Shown piece by piece: positions 35,230 to 43,987 of a stretch of 64,000 nucleotides of DNA. Each line of letters begins with the position of its first letter. Within the stretch, counting starts at the first letter, position 1. The stretch is from Terriglobus sp. RCC_193 (GTDB taxonomy: Bacteria; Acidobacteriota; Terriglobia; Terriglobales; Acidobacteriaceae), in the NCBI RefSeq assembly GCF_041355105.1, contig NZ_JBFUPK010000002.1:62001-126000 (forward strand). The letters run 5' to 3'. Below the pieces are notes generated by a model that ran no database searches, had not been told where the DNA came from, and worked only from the letters and a program-made list of their open reading frames with translations. The position numbers were made by a program, and so were the translations under genes.

Positions 35230-36393
35230 TTATGCTCGGGCCGCCGTTCGGCCATCCCACCAGCTCATCACCCACCTTCGGCCTGGTCGCTCGACGAAGA
35301 AGTGCAACAAGATGCTCAGTGGAATTAAAACGACAAAACGCGGAATCAGGCCGGCAATGGTGTCCGGCCAGTGAAACAGACTCTTTGCCCAGTCGTTGAA
35401 CATGAAATGAATCAGGTAAAACGCGTAGCTTGCCTCGCCAGCCAGCACAAACGGCGTCCAGGACAGTACGTTCGACACCAGGTTCGGACGTGTAAGGCCA
35501 TACAGGATCAGCACATAGCAAGGAATCAGAAGCCCGTTATGCAGCAGGATGAAGGGCAGGTGTTTCGCCAGCAGAAGCGCACTGAAGAGTGCCGTACCAC
35601 CACAAACCAGTGCCAGCTTTGCCCATCCCTCGCTCACGGGTCGCTGCAGATAGATCCAGCCAGCCACAATTCCACAAAGAAACTGGGGAAGCATTAACGG
35701 AGGGAACCGGCGCACAAAATACAACATATGGTGCGACCCGCTCGTGGCAGCGGTTTCATGCCACGCTGCGAGCGGGTCAAAGTACATCGCGATCAGGCCA
35801 GGGACCAGCGCCAGCACACAGAGCCCCAGCAACAGCACCACCCCGTGGCGCAGCGATCGTGGCTGTAGACGCGCCGCAACAAATGGAAAGCAGCAGTAAA
35901 AGAACGCCTCTTCTGAAAGACTCCACGCAACGATATTGAAAAAGGGTGTCAGCCGGATATGCCAGGACTGCAGCATGAAAACCTGTGCGACATAGGCAAT
36001 CACATGGTACGCAGGGTGGAAAGCTTTGTACCCCAGGATTCCCGCAACAATGGTCACCAGCAGATACAGCGGGTACACACGCGCGAATCGCGCCACCAGG
36101 AAACGCTTCGTATCTCCCTTACCGCTCGCAAACTCAACGCCATGCGTATAAACCAGGATGAAGCCGGAAAGAAAAAAGAAAAAGCTGACAGCCGAGTAGC
36201 CCGCGCCCCAAAAGCCAGTGAACCGTCCCCACTGCTCAAAGGGGCGCACCATGTGGTACACACCCACGTACAGCGCCGCCAGTGCACGCACGCTGGTCAG
36301 TGCCTTCAGGTGCGGCGGTCGCTTCAGCGTTGACGACGAGACAGGATTCCGGACTTCCGTAAGACCGGAAAGTCGGTCATCAGTTGGCAGCAT
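35230..36393 (-). CDS. Acyltransferase 3 (OafA/YrhL-type) membrane protein
   Basis: This 387-residue protein of about ten TM segments has the family opening LTSVRALAALYVGVYHM with its catalytic histidine. It continues with SAVSFFFFLSGFILVY and RFARVYPLYLL, and ends with a FVERPGRR motif. It transfers an acyl group (often acetyl) to surface polysaccharide or lipid. The ATG at 36393 is preferred because TATAAT lies 7 bp upstream, which would give a leaderless mRNA; the frame is open to 36441. It is divergent from the TSUP permease. Confidence 0.9.
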   Translation of the reverse strand: MLPTDDRLSGLTEVRNPVSSSTLKRPPHLKALTSVRALAALYVGVYHMVRPFEQWGRFTGFWGAGYSAVSFFFFLSGFILVYTHGVEFASGKGDTKRFLVARFARVYPLYLLVTIVAGILGYKAFHPAYHVIAYVAQVFMLQSWHIRLTPFFNIVAWSLSEEAFFYCCFPFVAARLQPRSLRHGVVLLLGLCVLALVPGLIAMYFDPLAAWHETAATSGSHHMLYFVRRFPPLMLPQFLCGIVAGWIYLQRPVSEGWAKLALVCGGTALFSALLLAKHLPFILLHNGLLIPCYVLILYGLTRPNLVSNVLSWTPFVLAGEASYAFYLIHFMFNDWAKSLFHWPDTIAGLIPRFVVLIPLSILLHFFVERPGRRWVMSWWDGRTAARA

Positions 36394-36400
36394 GGGGCTA

Positions 36401-36429
36401 ATTATACGGGCGGCCTGTAACCCTGAAAG
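36401..36429 (-). promoter_or_regulatory. Candidate promoter giving a leaderless acyltransferase mRNA
   Basis: On the minus strand a perfect TATAAT (36406-36401) is preceded at 17 bp by CTTTCA. The expected transcription start falls on or next to the ATG at 36393. No Shine-Dalgarno sequence is present. Confidence 0.45.
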
Positions 36430-36552
36430 TCTATAGACCACCCCTCAAAATGCGCCTGTGGAGCCTGTTGGGACCAACCTCCCTCACCTGCAAATCCCTT
36501 ACTGTCGTTTACCGGCCAGATGTTTTTCATTCGGCAAATAAGATGGAAAGTG

Positions 36553-37344
36553 ATGCCCACAATGCTGTCCATGCACGCCCATTACATCCTGCTGGTGGTG
36601 GCATCGCTGGCAGCGGGCGCCATCAACGCGGCAGCCGCAGGCGGATCGTTCCTCAGCTTCCCCGCCATGCTCGGCATGGGCATCCCTCCGGTGCAGGCCA
36701 ACGCGACAAACACGGTCGCCATCTGGCCCGGACAGCTCACCAGCGTTCTGAAACTCCGCAACGACCTCCGCCGCGAACTCATCATCGTCGCGCTCATCGC
36801 ATCGGTCATCGGGGGAGTCGGTGGCGCATTGATTCTGCTGTGGTTACCCCAGCGCGTCTTCCTGTACGTCCTCCCCTGGATGATCCTCGCCTCCACGCTT
36901 CTGTTCCTCTTCTCCGCACGCATCAGTGGATGGTTACGGAAAGAAACGAACCATCCCCACGCCCATCGCCACGTCCAGCCGCTGCTTCTGCTACCGTTGC
37001 TGCTTCCCGTCTGCCTTTACATCGGCTACTTCGGCGCGGGCGGCGGCCTCATGGTCATGGCGCTGCTCGCCCTCCTGGGCGTGGACGACATGCACCAGCT
37101 CAACAGCATGAAGGTGCTCGTCGCCTGCCTCTCCAACTTTTCCGCCGTCGTCACCTTCATCGTGGAGCGGGCCGTCGTCTGGCATTACTGCTTCATCGCC
37201 ATGATCGCCGCGGGCATCGGCGGCTACATCGGCGCGCATTACGCCCGCAAACTACCGCAGCGCGCCATGCGCATCGTAGTCATCCTCGTCGGATTCGGTG
37301 TCAGCGGCTATTTCTTCTACCGCAACCTGCATCCGTCTCACTGA
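36553..37344 (+). CDS. TSUP-family (TauE/SafE) membrane permease
   Basis: This 263-residue protein has eight predicted TM segments and the two TSUP half-repeats: SLAAGAINAAAAGGSFLSFP then YIGYFGAGGGLMVMALLA. The family moves sulfite, sulfoacetate or other organosulfur anions. The ATG at 36553 follows GGAAAG by 2 bp; alternative starts exist upstream at 36520. The DUF971 gene follows by 18 bp. Confidence 0.9.
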   Translation: MPTMLSMHAHYILLVVASLAAGAINAAAAGGSFLSFPAMLGMGIPPVQANATNTVAIWPGQLTSVLKLRNDLRRELIIVALIASVIGGVGGALILLWLPQRVFLYVLPWMILASTLLFLFSARISGWLRKETNHPHAHRHVQPLLLLPLLLPVCLYIGYFGAGGGLMVMALLALLGVDDMHQLNSMKVLVACLSNFSAVVTFIVERAVVWHYCFIAMIAAGIGGYIGAHYARKLPQRAMRIVVILVGFGVSGYFFYRNLHPSH

Positions 37345-37362
37345 AGGAAGAGAATTAGAAGT

Positions 37363-37800
37363 ATGAGTCACGAAGGCATCCGCATGATCAGCCGCGAGGA
37401 GAGCGAGCGCACCGCGACGTTCGAGCAGCCGCTGCCGCCCGCCGCCACCGCCCCCGCCAAAATCAAGGTCGCGCTCACCGAAGGCACCGGCATGGAGATC
37501 ACATGGAAGGACGGCCATCAATCCAAATGGAGCTTCCCCTACCTCCGGGACGCCTGCCCCTGCGCCACCTGCCATGAAGAACGCGAAAAAACAGGTCGCG
37601 CCCTGGGCGAACCCCGCCCCACGCCCAAAGTCCTCTTCCCCATCTACACGCCGCCCGCCAAGCCGCTCAGCGCGGAACCCATCGGCCGCTATGCCATCAA
37701 GTTCAAATGGGCCGACGGCCACGAGAGCGGCATCTACTCCTGGGACTTCCTCCGCCGCCTCGATCAGGACGCACTGCCCTTCAAGGTAGCCCCCAAATGA
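37363..37800 (+). CDS. DUF971 protein
   Basis: This 145-residue protein is the stand-alone form of the N-terminal domain of gamma-butyrobetaine hydroxylase. It shows ITWKDGHQSKWSFPYLRDACPCATCHEE, and later IKFKWADGHESGIYSWDFLR. The DACPCATC cysteines likely bind zinc or an Fe-S centre. Stand-alone members are often near Fe-S-related genes. The gene overlaps the following DUF3050 gene by ATGA. Confidence 0.93.
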   Translation: MSHEGIRMISREESERTATFEQPLPPAATAPAKIKVALTEGTGMEITWKDGHQSKWSFPYLRDACPCATCHEEREKTGRALGEPRPTPKVLFPIYTPPAKPLSAEPIGRYAIKFKWADGHESGIYSWDFLRRLDQDALPFKVAPK

Positions 37801-38579
37801 CAGCACCCATGTCCCAGATCGAAACCCTCGAAGCCAGGCTCAAACCACTCTACGACCAGCTCGCCAACCATCGCCTCTACAGCTCCTTCCGCACGCTCGC
37901 GGACCTGCACACCTTCATGGAGTCGCACGTCTTCGCCGTCTGGGATTTCATGAGCCTGCTCAAAGCCCTCCAACGCGGCCTCACCTGCATCGACGTGCCG
38001 TGGGTGCCCAGCACATTTCCAGAGAGCCGCCGCCTCGTCAACGAGATCGTCCTCGGCGAAGAGACGGATGTCTACCAGGGCCAATCCCTCAGCCACTTCG
38101 AGCTATATCTCCTCGCCATGCAACAATGCGGGGCCGATACCACCGCCATCGACCGCCTCGTCTTCGCCCTGCGCGACGGCGCGGATCTGCACCAGGCAGT
38201 CCGCGGCAGCCACGCACCCGAACCAGCCAAACTTTTCGTCCGCGACACCTTCCACATCCTCAGCGAAGAAAAACTACACGCCACCGCCGCAGCCTTCACC
38301 TTCGGCCGCGAAGACCTCATCCCGGCCATGTTCAAAGGCTTCGTACGCGACCTCAACCGCGATCTCGGCGGCAACCTCGACACCTTCCTCTGGTACCTCG
38401 AACGTCACATCGAAGTCGACGGCGAAGAACACGGCCCCATGGCGCTCCGCATGATCGCCGAACTCTGCGGCAACGACGAGCAAAAATGGCACGAAGCCGA
38501 ACAAGCCGCCACCTTCGCCCTCCAGTCGCGCCTAACCCTCTGGAACGGCATCGCCAACACCATCACCGCGCGTTCATAG
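37797..38579 (+). CDS. DUF3050 (heme-oxygenase-like fold) protein
   Basis: This 260-residue helical protein has the DUF3050 blocks LADLHTFMESHVFAVWDFMSLLKALQ, DVPWVPS and EIVLGEETD. Histidines and glutamates (HILSEEKLHATAAAFTFGRED, HIEVDGEEHGPMA) occur at spacing seen in heme-oxygenase-like diiron enzymes. The function is unknown; a diiron oxidase role is inference from the fold. It is the third gene of the TSUP-DUF971-DUF3050 unit. Confidence 0.85.
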   Translation: MTAPMSQIETLEARLKPLYDQLANHRLYSSFRTLADLHTFMESHVFAVWDFMSLLKALQRGLTCIDVPWVPSTFPESRRLVNEIVLGEETDVYQGQSLSHFELYLLAMQQCGADTTAIDRLVFALRDGADLHQAVRGSHAPEPAKLFVRDTFHILSEEKLHATAAAFTFGREDLIPAMFKGFVRDLNRDLGGNLDTFLWYLERHIEVDGEEHGPMALRMIAELCGNDEQKWHEAEQAATFALQSRLTLWNGIANTITARS

Positions 38580-38645
38580 CAACAAACTCCACAGCGGTCA
38601 TCCATACCAACAACGTCACACGCTGTACCAACAACTTCACACGCT

Positions 38646-39090
38646 GTCATTCTGAGCGAAGCGAAGAATCCCGACGACTCCAACCGCACCAACACCGCAA
38701 ACCCCTTCCAGCCACCAAACCGGGTGCCCCAGGTTCGCGAAGCTAACCTGGGCTATCGCGCCACGCGCGATCAAACGGTCTGAAAGACCGTCATCCTGAA
38801 CGAAGCGAAGCGTAGCTGAAGGACCTGCATTCCTCTCACCCCTCTACAAGACCACAGGCAAGCCATTGCCTTTCGCAAGCCGGTCATTCTGAGCGCAGCG
38901 AAGAATCCCAACGACTCCCATCGTGCCAAGGCCCCACAAGGTTCCAGCCACCGAACCAAACCAGCTTCGCAAAGCCGGGTGCCCCAGGTTCGCGAAGCTA
39001 ACCTGGGCTATCGCGCCACGCGCGATCAAACGGTCTGAAAGACCGTCATCCTGAGCGAAACGAAGTGAAGTCGAAGGACCTGCATTCCCC
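38646..39090 (+). repeat. Dispersed intergenic repeat, tandem copies D and E
   Basis: Two nearly identical units (38646-38835 and 38882-39090) each carry the GTCATTCTGAGCG...AAGAATCC block, the CCCAGGTT/AACCTGGG stem, CGCGCCACGCGCG, ACGGTCT-GAA-AGACCGT and GTCATCCTGA...GACCTGCATTCC. A partial third unit starts near 39135. The 717 bp gap 38580-39296 holds only these units and the 39161-39232 repeat. Confidence 0.9.
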
Positions 39091-39160
39091 TCAACCCTCT
39101 ACAATGCCGCAGGCAATCCGTTGCCTTTCACAAGCCGTCATTCTGAGCGCGACCCCAACG

Positions 39161-39232
39161 ACCGCGCGGTCACCAAGACAAACAGGAGCACAAAGCAACC
39201 CCCCGCGCGCCCACGGAACGACCATGGCTGGC
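39161..39232 (+). repeat. Second dispersed repeat, copy 1 (pairs with 49739-49809)
   Basis: A roughly 70 bp block starts ACCGCGCGG, contains ACAAACAGGAGCA and CGCGCGCCC, and ends ATGGCTGGC. It matches 49739-49809 in the same order. It lies next to the D/E repeats, just as its partner lies next to copy F. Confidence 0.7.
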
Positions 39233-39296
39233 ACAACAACACGACAACAAGCAAGCCCCCTGTAGCCTTCCCCTCCCCGCCCACGTCCAATCGTTC

Positions 39297-40466
39297 ATGC
39301 GATACCCCGCGCCTGTTGCCGCCCTGCTGTGCGCCTCTTTACTCGCCTCCCCCCTGCCCGTTCTCGCGCAGGAAACGAAGACGCAAACCCTGAACGTCGA
39401 TGCCCGTCTCGTCGTCGTCCCGGTCACCGTCCGCGACAGCAAGGAAAAGCTCGTCCGCACCCTCACCAAGGACGACTTCACCCTCACCGTCGACGCCAAA
39501 TCGCAGAACATCCGTTACTTCGACAAGGAGAACAACCTGCCCCTCACTCTCGGCCTCATGGTCGACGTCAGCGGCAGCCAGCGCACCGTCCTCGACGCCG
39601 AGCGCACCGCCTCCTCATCCTTCCTCGACAACATGCTCCAGCCCGACCGCGACAATGCCTTCGTCATCCAGTTCGGCCGTCAGACAGACCTCCTCGCCGA
39701 CGTCACCAGCTCCATGCCGAAACTCCAGGCAGCGCTGCAAAAGATCGACGCCGACCGCGACAAACCCCAGTTCAATCAGGATGACCGCAACGACAACGGC
39801 AACTCAGGCAACAGCGGAAACACCAGTAACAACGGAGGCTACGGCGGACAAGGCCGTCACGGCGGAAGCGGTGCCCCGCGCGGAGGAGCAGGTGGCGGCA
39901 CCCTCCTTTACGACGCCGTCTACCTCGCCTCCACCGAAGTCATCCCCAAACCTGCAAAGGACGCCAAACCCACCGGCCCCAACCGCCGCGCGCTCATCCT
40001 GCTCACCGATGGCGACGACCGCGGCTCCCGCGAATCCCTCACCGACGCCATTGAAGCCGCCCAGCGCGCCGACTTCACCGTCTACGCCATCTACTACAAA
40101 GGCGAACAGGACCACGGCGGCGGCAGCGGCTTTCCCGGACGCTTCCCCGGCGGACGCGGTGGCTTCCCCGGCGGTGGCGGGCGCATGGGCGGCGGTGCCG
40201 ACCAGCGCGACAAAAACGACGGCAAAAAAATCCTGCAGCGCATGACCGAAGAAACCGGCGGCCGCATGTTTGAAGTCACCAAAAAATACACCGTCGCCGA
40301 CATCTACAAGGACATCGCGGAAGAACTCCGCAGCCAGTACCGCCTCGGCTTCTCACCCGTGAACAACGACGACGGCTACCACCGCCTCACCGTCGACATC
40401 CCCAAACAGAAGAAACTCATCCTGCAATACCGCGACGGCTATTACACCGGCGCCGTCAAACAGTAA
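39297..40466 (+). CDS. Exported VWA protein with Gly-rich inserts
   Basis: This 389-residue protein has a signal peptide (cleavage after PLPVLA, about residue 24). The Acidobacterial VWA architecture is present: VVVPVTVRDSKEKLVRTLTK, then MIDAS DVSGS at residues 90-94, LILLTDGDDRGS, and a closing ELRSQYRLGF...LQYRDGYYTG. Two low-complexity inserts break the fold: Asn/Gly-rich at about 159-200 and Gly/Phe/Pro-rich at about 272-303. These are likely surface loops. No function beyond metal-dependent binding can be proposed. It stands alone behind the repeat cluster. Confidence 0.93.
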   Translation: MRYPAPVAALLCASLLASPLPVLAQETKTQTLNVDARLVVVPVTVRDSKEKLVRTLTKDDFTLTVDAKSQNIRYFDKENNLPLTLGLMVDVSGSQRTVLDAERTASSSFLDNMLQPDRDNAFVIQFGRQTDLLADVTSSMPKLQAALQKIDADRDKPQFNQDDRNDNGNSGNSGNTSNNGGYGGQGRHGGSGAPRGGAGGGTLLYDAVYLASTEVIPKPAKDAKPTGPNRRALILLTDGDDRGSRESLTDAIEAAQRADFTVYAIYYKGEQDHGGGSGFPGRFPGGRGGFPGGGGRMGGGADQRDKNDGKKILQRMTEETGGRMFEVTKKYTVADIYKDIAEELRSQYRLGFSPVNNDDGYHRLTVDIPKQKKLILQYRDGYYTGAVKQ

Positions 40467-40494
40467 AAATGCGCTTTGAGAAGAAGACCGACCG

Positions 40495-40548
40495 CAGCCC
40501 GCTGATGAGCTTGGATTGTTAGTAAAACTCACGCTCATCAGCGGGCTG
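40495..40548. other. 16 bp perfect inverted repeat with 22-nt loop
   Basis: Arms 40495-40510 and 40533-40548 (CAGCCCGCTGATGAGC and its complement) follow the VWA gene. No T-tract is present. It may be a terminator of Rho-assisted type, an mRNA 3' stabiliser, or a protein-binding inverted repeat upstream of the next gene. Confidence 0.55.
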
Positions 40549-40642
40549 TGTCACGCCGACATACGTTGTGATCCATACTTCACAAAAAAACTCACTCACT
40601 CCGCGCGTCTTCACACCATGAACAGCCATACTGGTTGTCACC

Positions 40643-41893
40643 ATGAAAAAACTTACGTTTGCTGCGCTGGCGCTGGTCGTCGCAGCCGGAAACCTCTTCG
40701 CGTCAGAGCCGGACGGCCTCACGCTTCCTCGCGGCTTTCACGCAACGGTAGTCGCTGAAGGCCTGGGCCCCATCCGCCACATGGCCATCCGCAGCAACGG
40801 AGACATCTACATCTCCACGCGCCACGGCGCCAAGCAGCCCTCTGCGGGCATCCTCGCACTACGCCTGGACCCCGACCACAAACAGGCGCAGATCGAACAC
40901 TTCAGCACCGTCGATCAGGGCACCGGCATCCGCATTTACAACGGCGCGCTTTACGCCTCTTCCAACACCGCCGTCTATCGCTTCCCGCTCGAAGGCAATG
41001 CGCTCGTACCCATAGCCGAACCGCAAACCATCGTGGAAGGCCTCGCACCCTCCGGCCACATGATCGCCTTCGACGGCAAAGGAAAACTCTACGTCTCCTT
41101 CGATGCCGGCATGAACATCTGCGCCACGCCCAACATGCCCAAAGGAGAAAAGCCCACCGGCCTCAAGCCTTGTCCGGCCCTCGCAGCCAGGGCAGGCATC
41201 TGGAGCTTTGACGACTCCCGCACCGGCCAGAAGTTCAGCGACGGCGAACACTTCGCTACCGGCATCCGCACCCTCAGCGGCCTCGACTGGCGCAACGGCG
41301 ACGCACTCTACAGCGCCACCCACGGTCGCGACGCCACCCACGACGCCTTCCCCGACCTCGTCACCGAAGACGAAGACAACGTCATCGCAGACGAGATGTT
41401 CCGTGTTGAAAAATCCACCGACATGGGCTGGCCCTACACCTACTACGACGGCGCTCGGAAGCTTCGCCTTCTCGCACCCGAATACGGTGGCAACGGCAAA
41501 ACCGCACCCACTGAAGGCCACTACGCCACACCGGCAGCCGCATTCTTCCAGCCGCGCCGTCCCGCCGTGCTTGACCTTGTCTTCTACCAGGCGAAGCAGT
41601 TTCCGGACCTCTACCGTGGCGGAGCCTTCCTCGCCATGCACGGAGCCGCCGATGTGCAGGGTCCATCAGGACAGGCCGGTTACAACATCGTCTTCGTCCC
41701 CTTCAAGAGCAACAAGGCAGGCGCACCGGTTGTCTTTGCAGACGGCTTCGCCGGCCCTGCCGCTGCGGATAAAAACGTCAAGACCGCGGCCTACCGTCCC
41801 GTCGGCGTAGCAGTGGGCCCCGACGGCGCTCTCTACGTAGCCGACTCCAACAAAGGCCGCATCTGGCGCATTGCCTACACTGGCAAGCCATAG
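40643..41893 (+). CDS. Exported PQQ-type sugar/sorbosone dehydrogenase-like beta-propeller
   Basis: This 416-residue protein has a signal peptide (MKKLTFAALALVVAAGNLFAS) and a six-bladed beta-propeller typical of soluble glucose/L-sorbosone dehydrogenases. Marks are LPRGFHATVVAEGLGPIRHMA, GIRTLSGLDW, DMGWPYTYYDG and VAVGPDGALYVADSNKGRIWR. Such proteins use PQQ or act as calcium-dependent lactonases in the periplasm. No PQQ genes are in the window, and the substrate is unknown. Confidence 0.88.
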   Translation: MKKLTFAALALVVAAGNLFASEPDGLTLPRGFHATVVAEGLGPIRHMAIRSNGDIYISTRHGAKQPSAGILALRLDPDHKQAQIEHFSTVDQGTGIRIYNGALYASSNTAVYRFPLEGNALVPIAEPQTIVEGLAPSGHMIAFDGKGKLYVSFDAGMNICATPNMPKGEKPTGLKPCPALAARAGIWSFDDSRTGQKFSDGEHFATGIRTLSGLDWRNGDALYSATHGRDATHDAFPDLVTEDEDNVIADEMFRVEKSTDMGWPYTYYDGARKLRLLAPEYGGNGKTAPTEGHYATPAAAFFQPRRPAVLDLVFYQAKQFPDLYRGGAFLAMHGAADVQGPSGQAGYNIVFVPFKSNKAGAPVVFADGFAGPAAADKNVKTAAYRPVGVAVGPDGALYVADSNKGRIWRIAYTGKP

Positions 41894-41938
41894 GCCACAC
41901 CCACGATTAGTGAACAAAACGAACTTCTTCACAGAACA

Positions 41939-41969
41939 GTCATGGGCACGCGAAATGCGTGCCCATGAC
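41939..41969. terminator. Bidirectional terminator
   Basis: A perfect 13 bp stem (41939-41951 and 41957-41969) has a 5-nt GAAAT loop. It separates the convergent sorbosone-dehydrogenase-like and lipocalin-like genes and is followed on plus by CGTTTCT. Confidence 0.85.
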
Positions 41970-41989
41970 CGTTTCTAAAGCGCGAGCAT

Positions 41990-42493
41990 CTACGGTGCGA
42001 TACGACGCACCACCGTAATCGGAATCGAGCCATCCGGTCGCGGAGCCACCTTCCAGCTAAGCGTGTCGTCTTCCACTTCGTACTCACGGACCTGCGTTGT
42101 GTCATCCGTATTCGGATACGTGCTGCGATCGATATGCAGAGTGATCTTGCTGGCAGCAGCATCCACGGTATAAGTGCCAAAGCTGCAACTGCTGCTCAGT
42201 TGTGCTTCCTTGTACTCGTCGAATGTCCCCTTCTCACGATCCTTACTGGCAAACTTCGTTCGCACATTCCGAAACACATCAATCATGAAATGGCCATCGG
42301 CAGTAAACACTGCCATACCGTGCGGCCCGGCGCCATAGTCAGAAACACGCGTTCCGTTCGGCAGCAACTTATCCGCCGCAATCAGTTGCCAACTACCAAC
42401 AAATGGGTTCGCTGCCTTCTCCTGCGCTTGCATAGTGCACACACCCAACATCACAACAGCAATAAACGAGACATACTTATTCATCATCTTCAT
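41990..42493 (-). CDS. Exported lipocalin-like domain protein
   Basis: This 167-residue protein has a signal peptide (VSFIAVVMLGVCTMQAQ) and a lipocalin-like beta-barrel fold. Marks are NPFVGSWQLIAADKLLPNGTRVSDYG, the FTADGHFMIDVFR strand pair, and the CSFGTYTVD and LSWKVAPRPDGS segments. The ligand is unknown. It begins 7 bp after the RidA-like gene, so the two are very likely co-transcribed. Confidence 0.85.
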   Translation of the reverse strand: MKMMNKYVSFIAVVMLGVCTMQAQEKAANPFVGSWQLIAADKLLPNGTRVSDYGAGPHGMAVFTADGHFMIDVFRNVRTKFASKDREKGTFDEYKEAQLSSSCSFGTYTVDAAASKITLHIDRSTYPNTDDTTQVREYEVEDDTLSWKVAPRPDGSIPITVVRRIAP

Positions 42494-42500
42494 AAGTCAC

Positions 42501-42983
42501 CTACTTCAGTCTTACGGCTACTAAGTCAACTTCCACCAAAGCACCGCGCACCCCGGCAGGCAGTACCACCTGCAACGTAGTACGTGCAGGCTTATTCGGA
42601 TACTCCTTGGTGCCAAAGATCTCCGTATACCCTGCCGTCATTCCGGCAACGTCCATCTTGCCGTCCTTTGCAGGATCGCCACCCAGAAACATGCGCACCA
42701 TGGCCACATTGCGCAATGTCAGCTTCTGCGTTTCAAGAAACTTTTCCAGGTCTTTGAAAATGCTGACGGTCTGCGACGTGGTATCAGGATGAGACTTAAT
42801 ATCCGGGTCAAGCCATCCACTCACATACAACGTGTTCCCAACCCAGACAGCACCGGAAATCGGAAGAGTGGCATTGGTCGGATTTTGGGTCGCGGGAAGA
42901 GGAACTTCTTTCATCATTTGCGCAAACGCTGGAAGAGAACCTGCCAGCACGATCGGAACAAGAAGCAGACGACGGATCTTCAT
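42501..42983 (-). CDS. Exported RidA-family protein
   Basis: This 160-residue RidA/YjgF-type protein has a signal peptide (MKIRRLLLVPIVLAGSLPAFA). The core shows GNTLYVSGWLDPDI, ILNAVMV-type NVAMVRMFLGGDP, RTTLQVVLPAGVRGALVEVDLVAVR with the conserved Arg and Glu. Cytosolic RidA hydrolyses reactive enamines or imines from PLP enzymes. An exported form must act on other substrates in the periplasm. The ATG at 42983 is chosen because the signal peptide starts there. Confidence 0.88.
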   Translation of the reverse strand: MKIRRLLLVPIVLAGSLPAFAQMMKEVPLPATQNPTNATLPISGAVWVGNTLYVSGWLDPDIKSHPDTTSQTVSIFKDLEKFLETQKLTLRNVAMVRMFLGGDPAKDGKMDVAGMTAGYTEIFGTKEYPNKPARTTLQVVLPAGVRGALVEVDLVAVRLK

Positions 42984-43052
42984 GCAGTCAAACCTAGTCG
43001 TAGGAACGCCATCGCACAATTTGATTCTTCTCACCCGTAACGTGAGCAGCGC

Positions 43053-43958
43053 TTATGTCTTCTTCACAATGCGCACATGTTCGGGATAGGCCAGCCCCGC
43101 AAGAATGCCCTGTGTCGCCGTGGCCAGTAGGGAATGCAAAGCATCCACCGCTGGTATCTCCGCCGCGTGCGGACCGCGATGCAGTGCAACAGGAAAGCCG
43201 GGCAGCACAGGCAAACGGTGCAGTGACTTATTCGCCGTAAGTGCAGACGGCAACTGCATCGCAGTCCGCGCTGTAATCCCAAGCCCTCCCTGCAGTGCCG
43301 CCCACAGTCCATCCAGACTCGGACTGGTCGCGGCAATACGGTACGGGATGCCAGCGCTTTCCAGGTGCTGCACTGCCGCCTTGCGAAAAGCGCACTGCGG
43401 CCCCAGCAACGCCAGCGGAAGCGAAGCCTCCTGCATACGAAAGCTCCGACTCGCAATCCACAACACCGGCAATTCGCCCAGCAGCAACGCATCCTTACGA
43501 TCGGCAAATCCAATCGTCAGCGCCACATCAAGCTGCCCTTTGTCCAACGCTTCAATCAGCGCCCCGTTGCCCTCAATGCGCAGTTCCACCTGCGTCCGCG
43601 GATACAACGTTGTGAACTGACGAAGAGCATCCGGCAACACCGACGCAAAATCCTGAGGAGCGCCAATGCGAACCGTGCCCGCCAGCGTTACACCCTGCAT
43701 CGTCTGCAACAGGTCATCGTTCAGTGCCAGCATTCTTCGTGCATATCCCAACGCCGTCTGTCCGGCCTCAGTCAGTTTCGACGCCCGTCCCTGCTTGCGA
43801 AACAGCGGCGTCCCCAGTTCTTCCTGAAGACGTTTCATCTGCAGGCTGATCGCCGAAGGTGTCCGCCCAAGCCGTTCCGCAGCCTGGGAAAAACCGCCCA
43901 CGTCATGCGTTATAACCAGCGTCCGTAATGTATCCAGGTCAAGATTGCGCAGAAGCAT
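43053..43958 (-). CDS. LysR-family transcriptional regulator
   Basis: This 301-residue LTTR has an N-terminal winged helix-turn-helix (LDTLRTLVITHDVGGFSQAAERLGRTPSAISLQ) and a C-terminal periplasmic-binding-like effector domain from about residue 90. It lies 69 bp upstream of the RidA-like and lipocalin-like genes on the same strand. The usual divergent arrangement is absent, so its targets cannot be read from context. Confidence 0.95.
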   Translation of the reverse strand: MLLRNLDLDTLRTLVITHDVGGFSQAAERLGRTPSAISLQMKRLQEELGTPLFRKQGRASKLTEAGQTALGYARRMLALNDDLLQTMQGVTLAGTVRIGAPQDFASVLPDALRQFTTLYPRTQVELRIEGNGALIEALDKGQLDVALTIGFADRKDALLLGELPVLWIASRSFRMQEASLPLALLGPQCAFRKAAVQHLESAGIPYRIAATSPSLDGLWAALQGGLGITARTAMQLPSALTANKSLHRLPVLPGFPVALHRGPHAAEIPAVDALHSLLATATQGILAGLAYPEHVRIVKKT

Positions 43959-43987
43959 CGTGCGTTGAGGCTACACCCATGACTGTT

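Noticed and set aside
38646-39090. Repeat region as an IS element
   Set aside because: No transposase frame and no terminal inverted repeats with target duplication; the blocks are short and recur only between genes.
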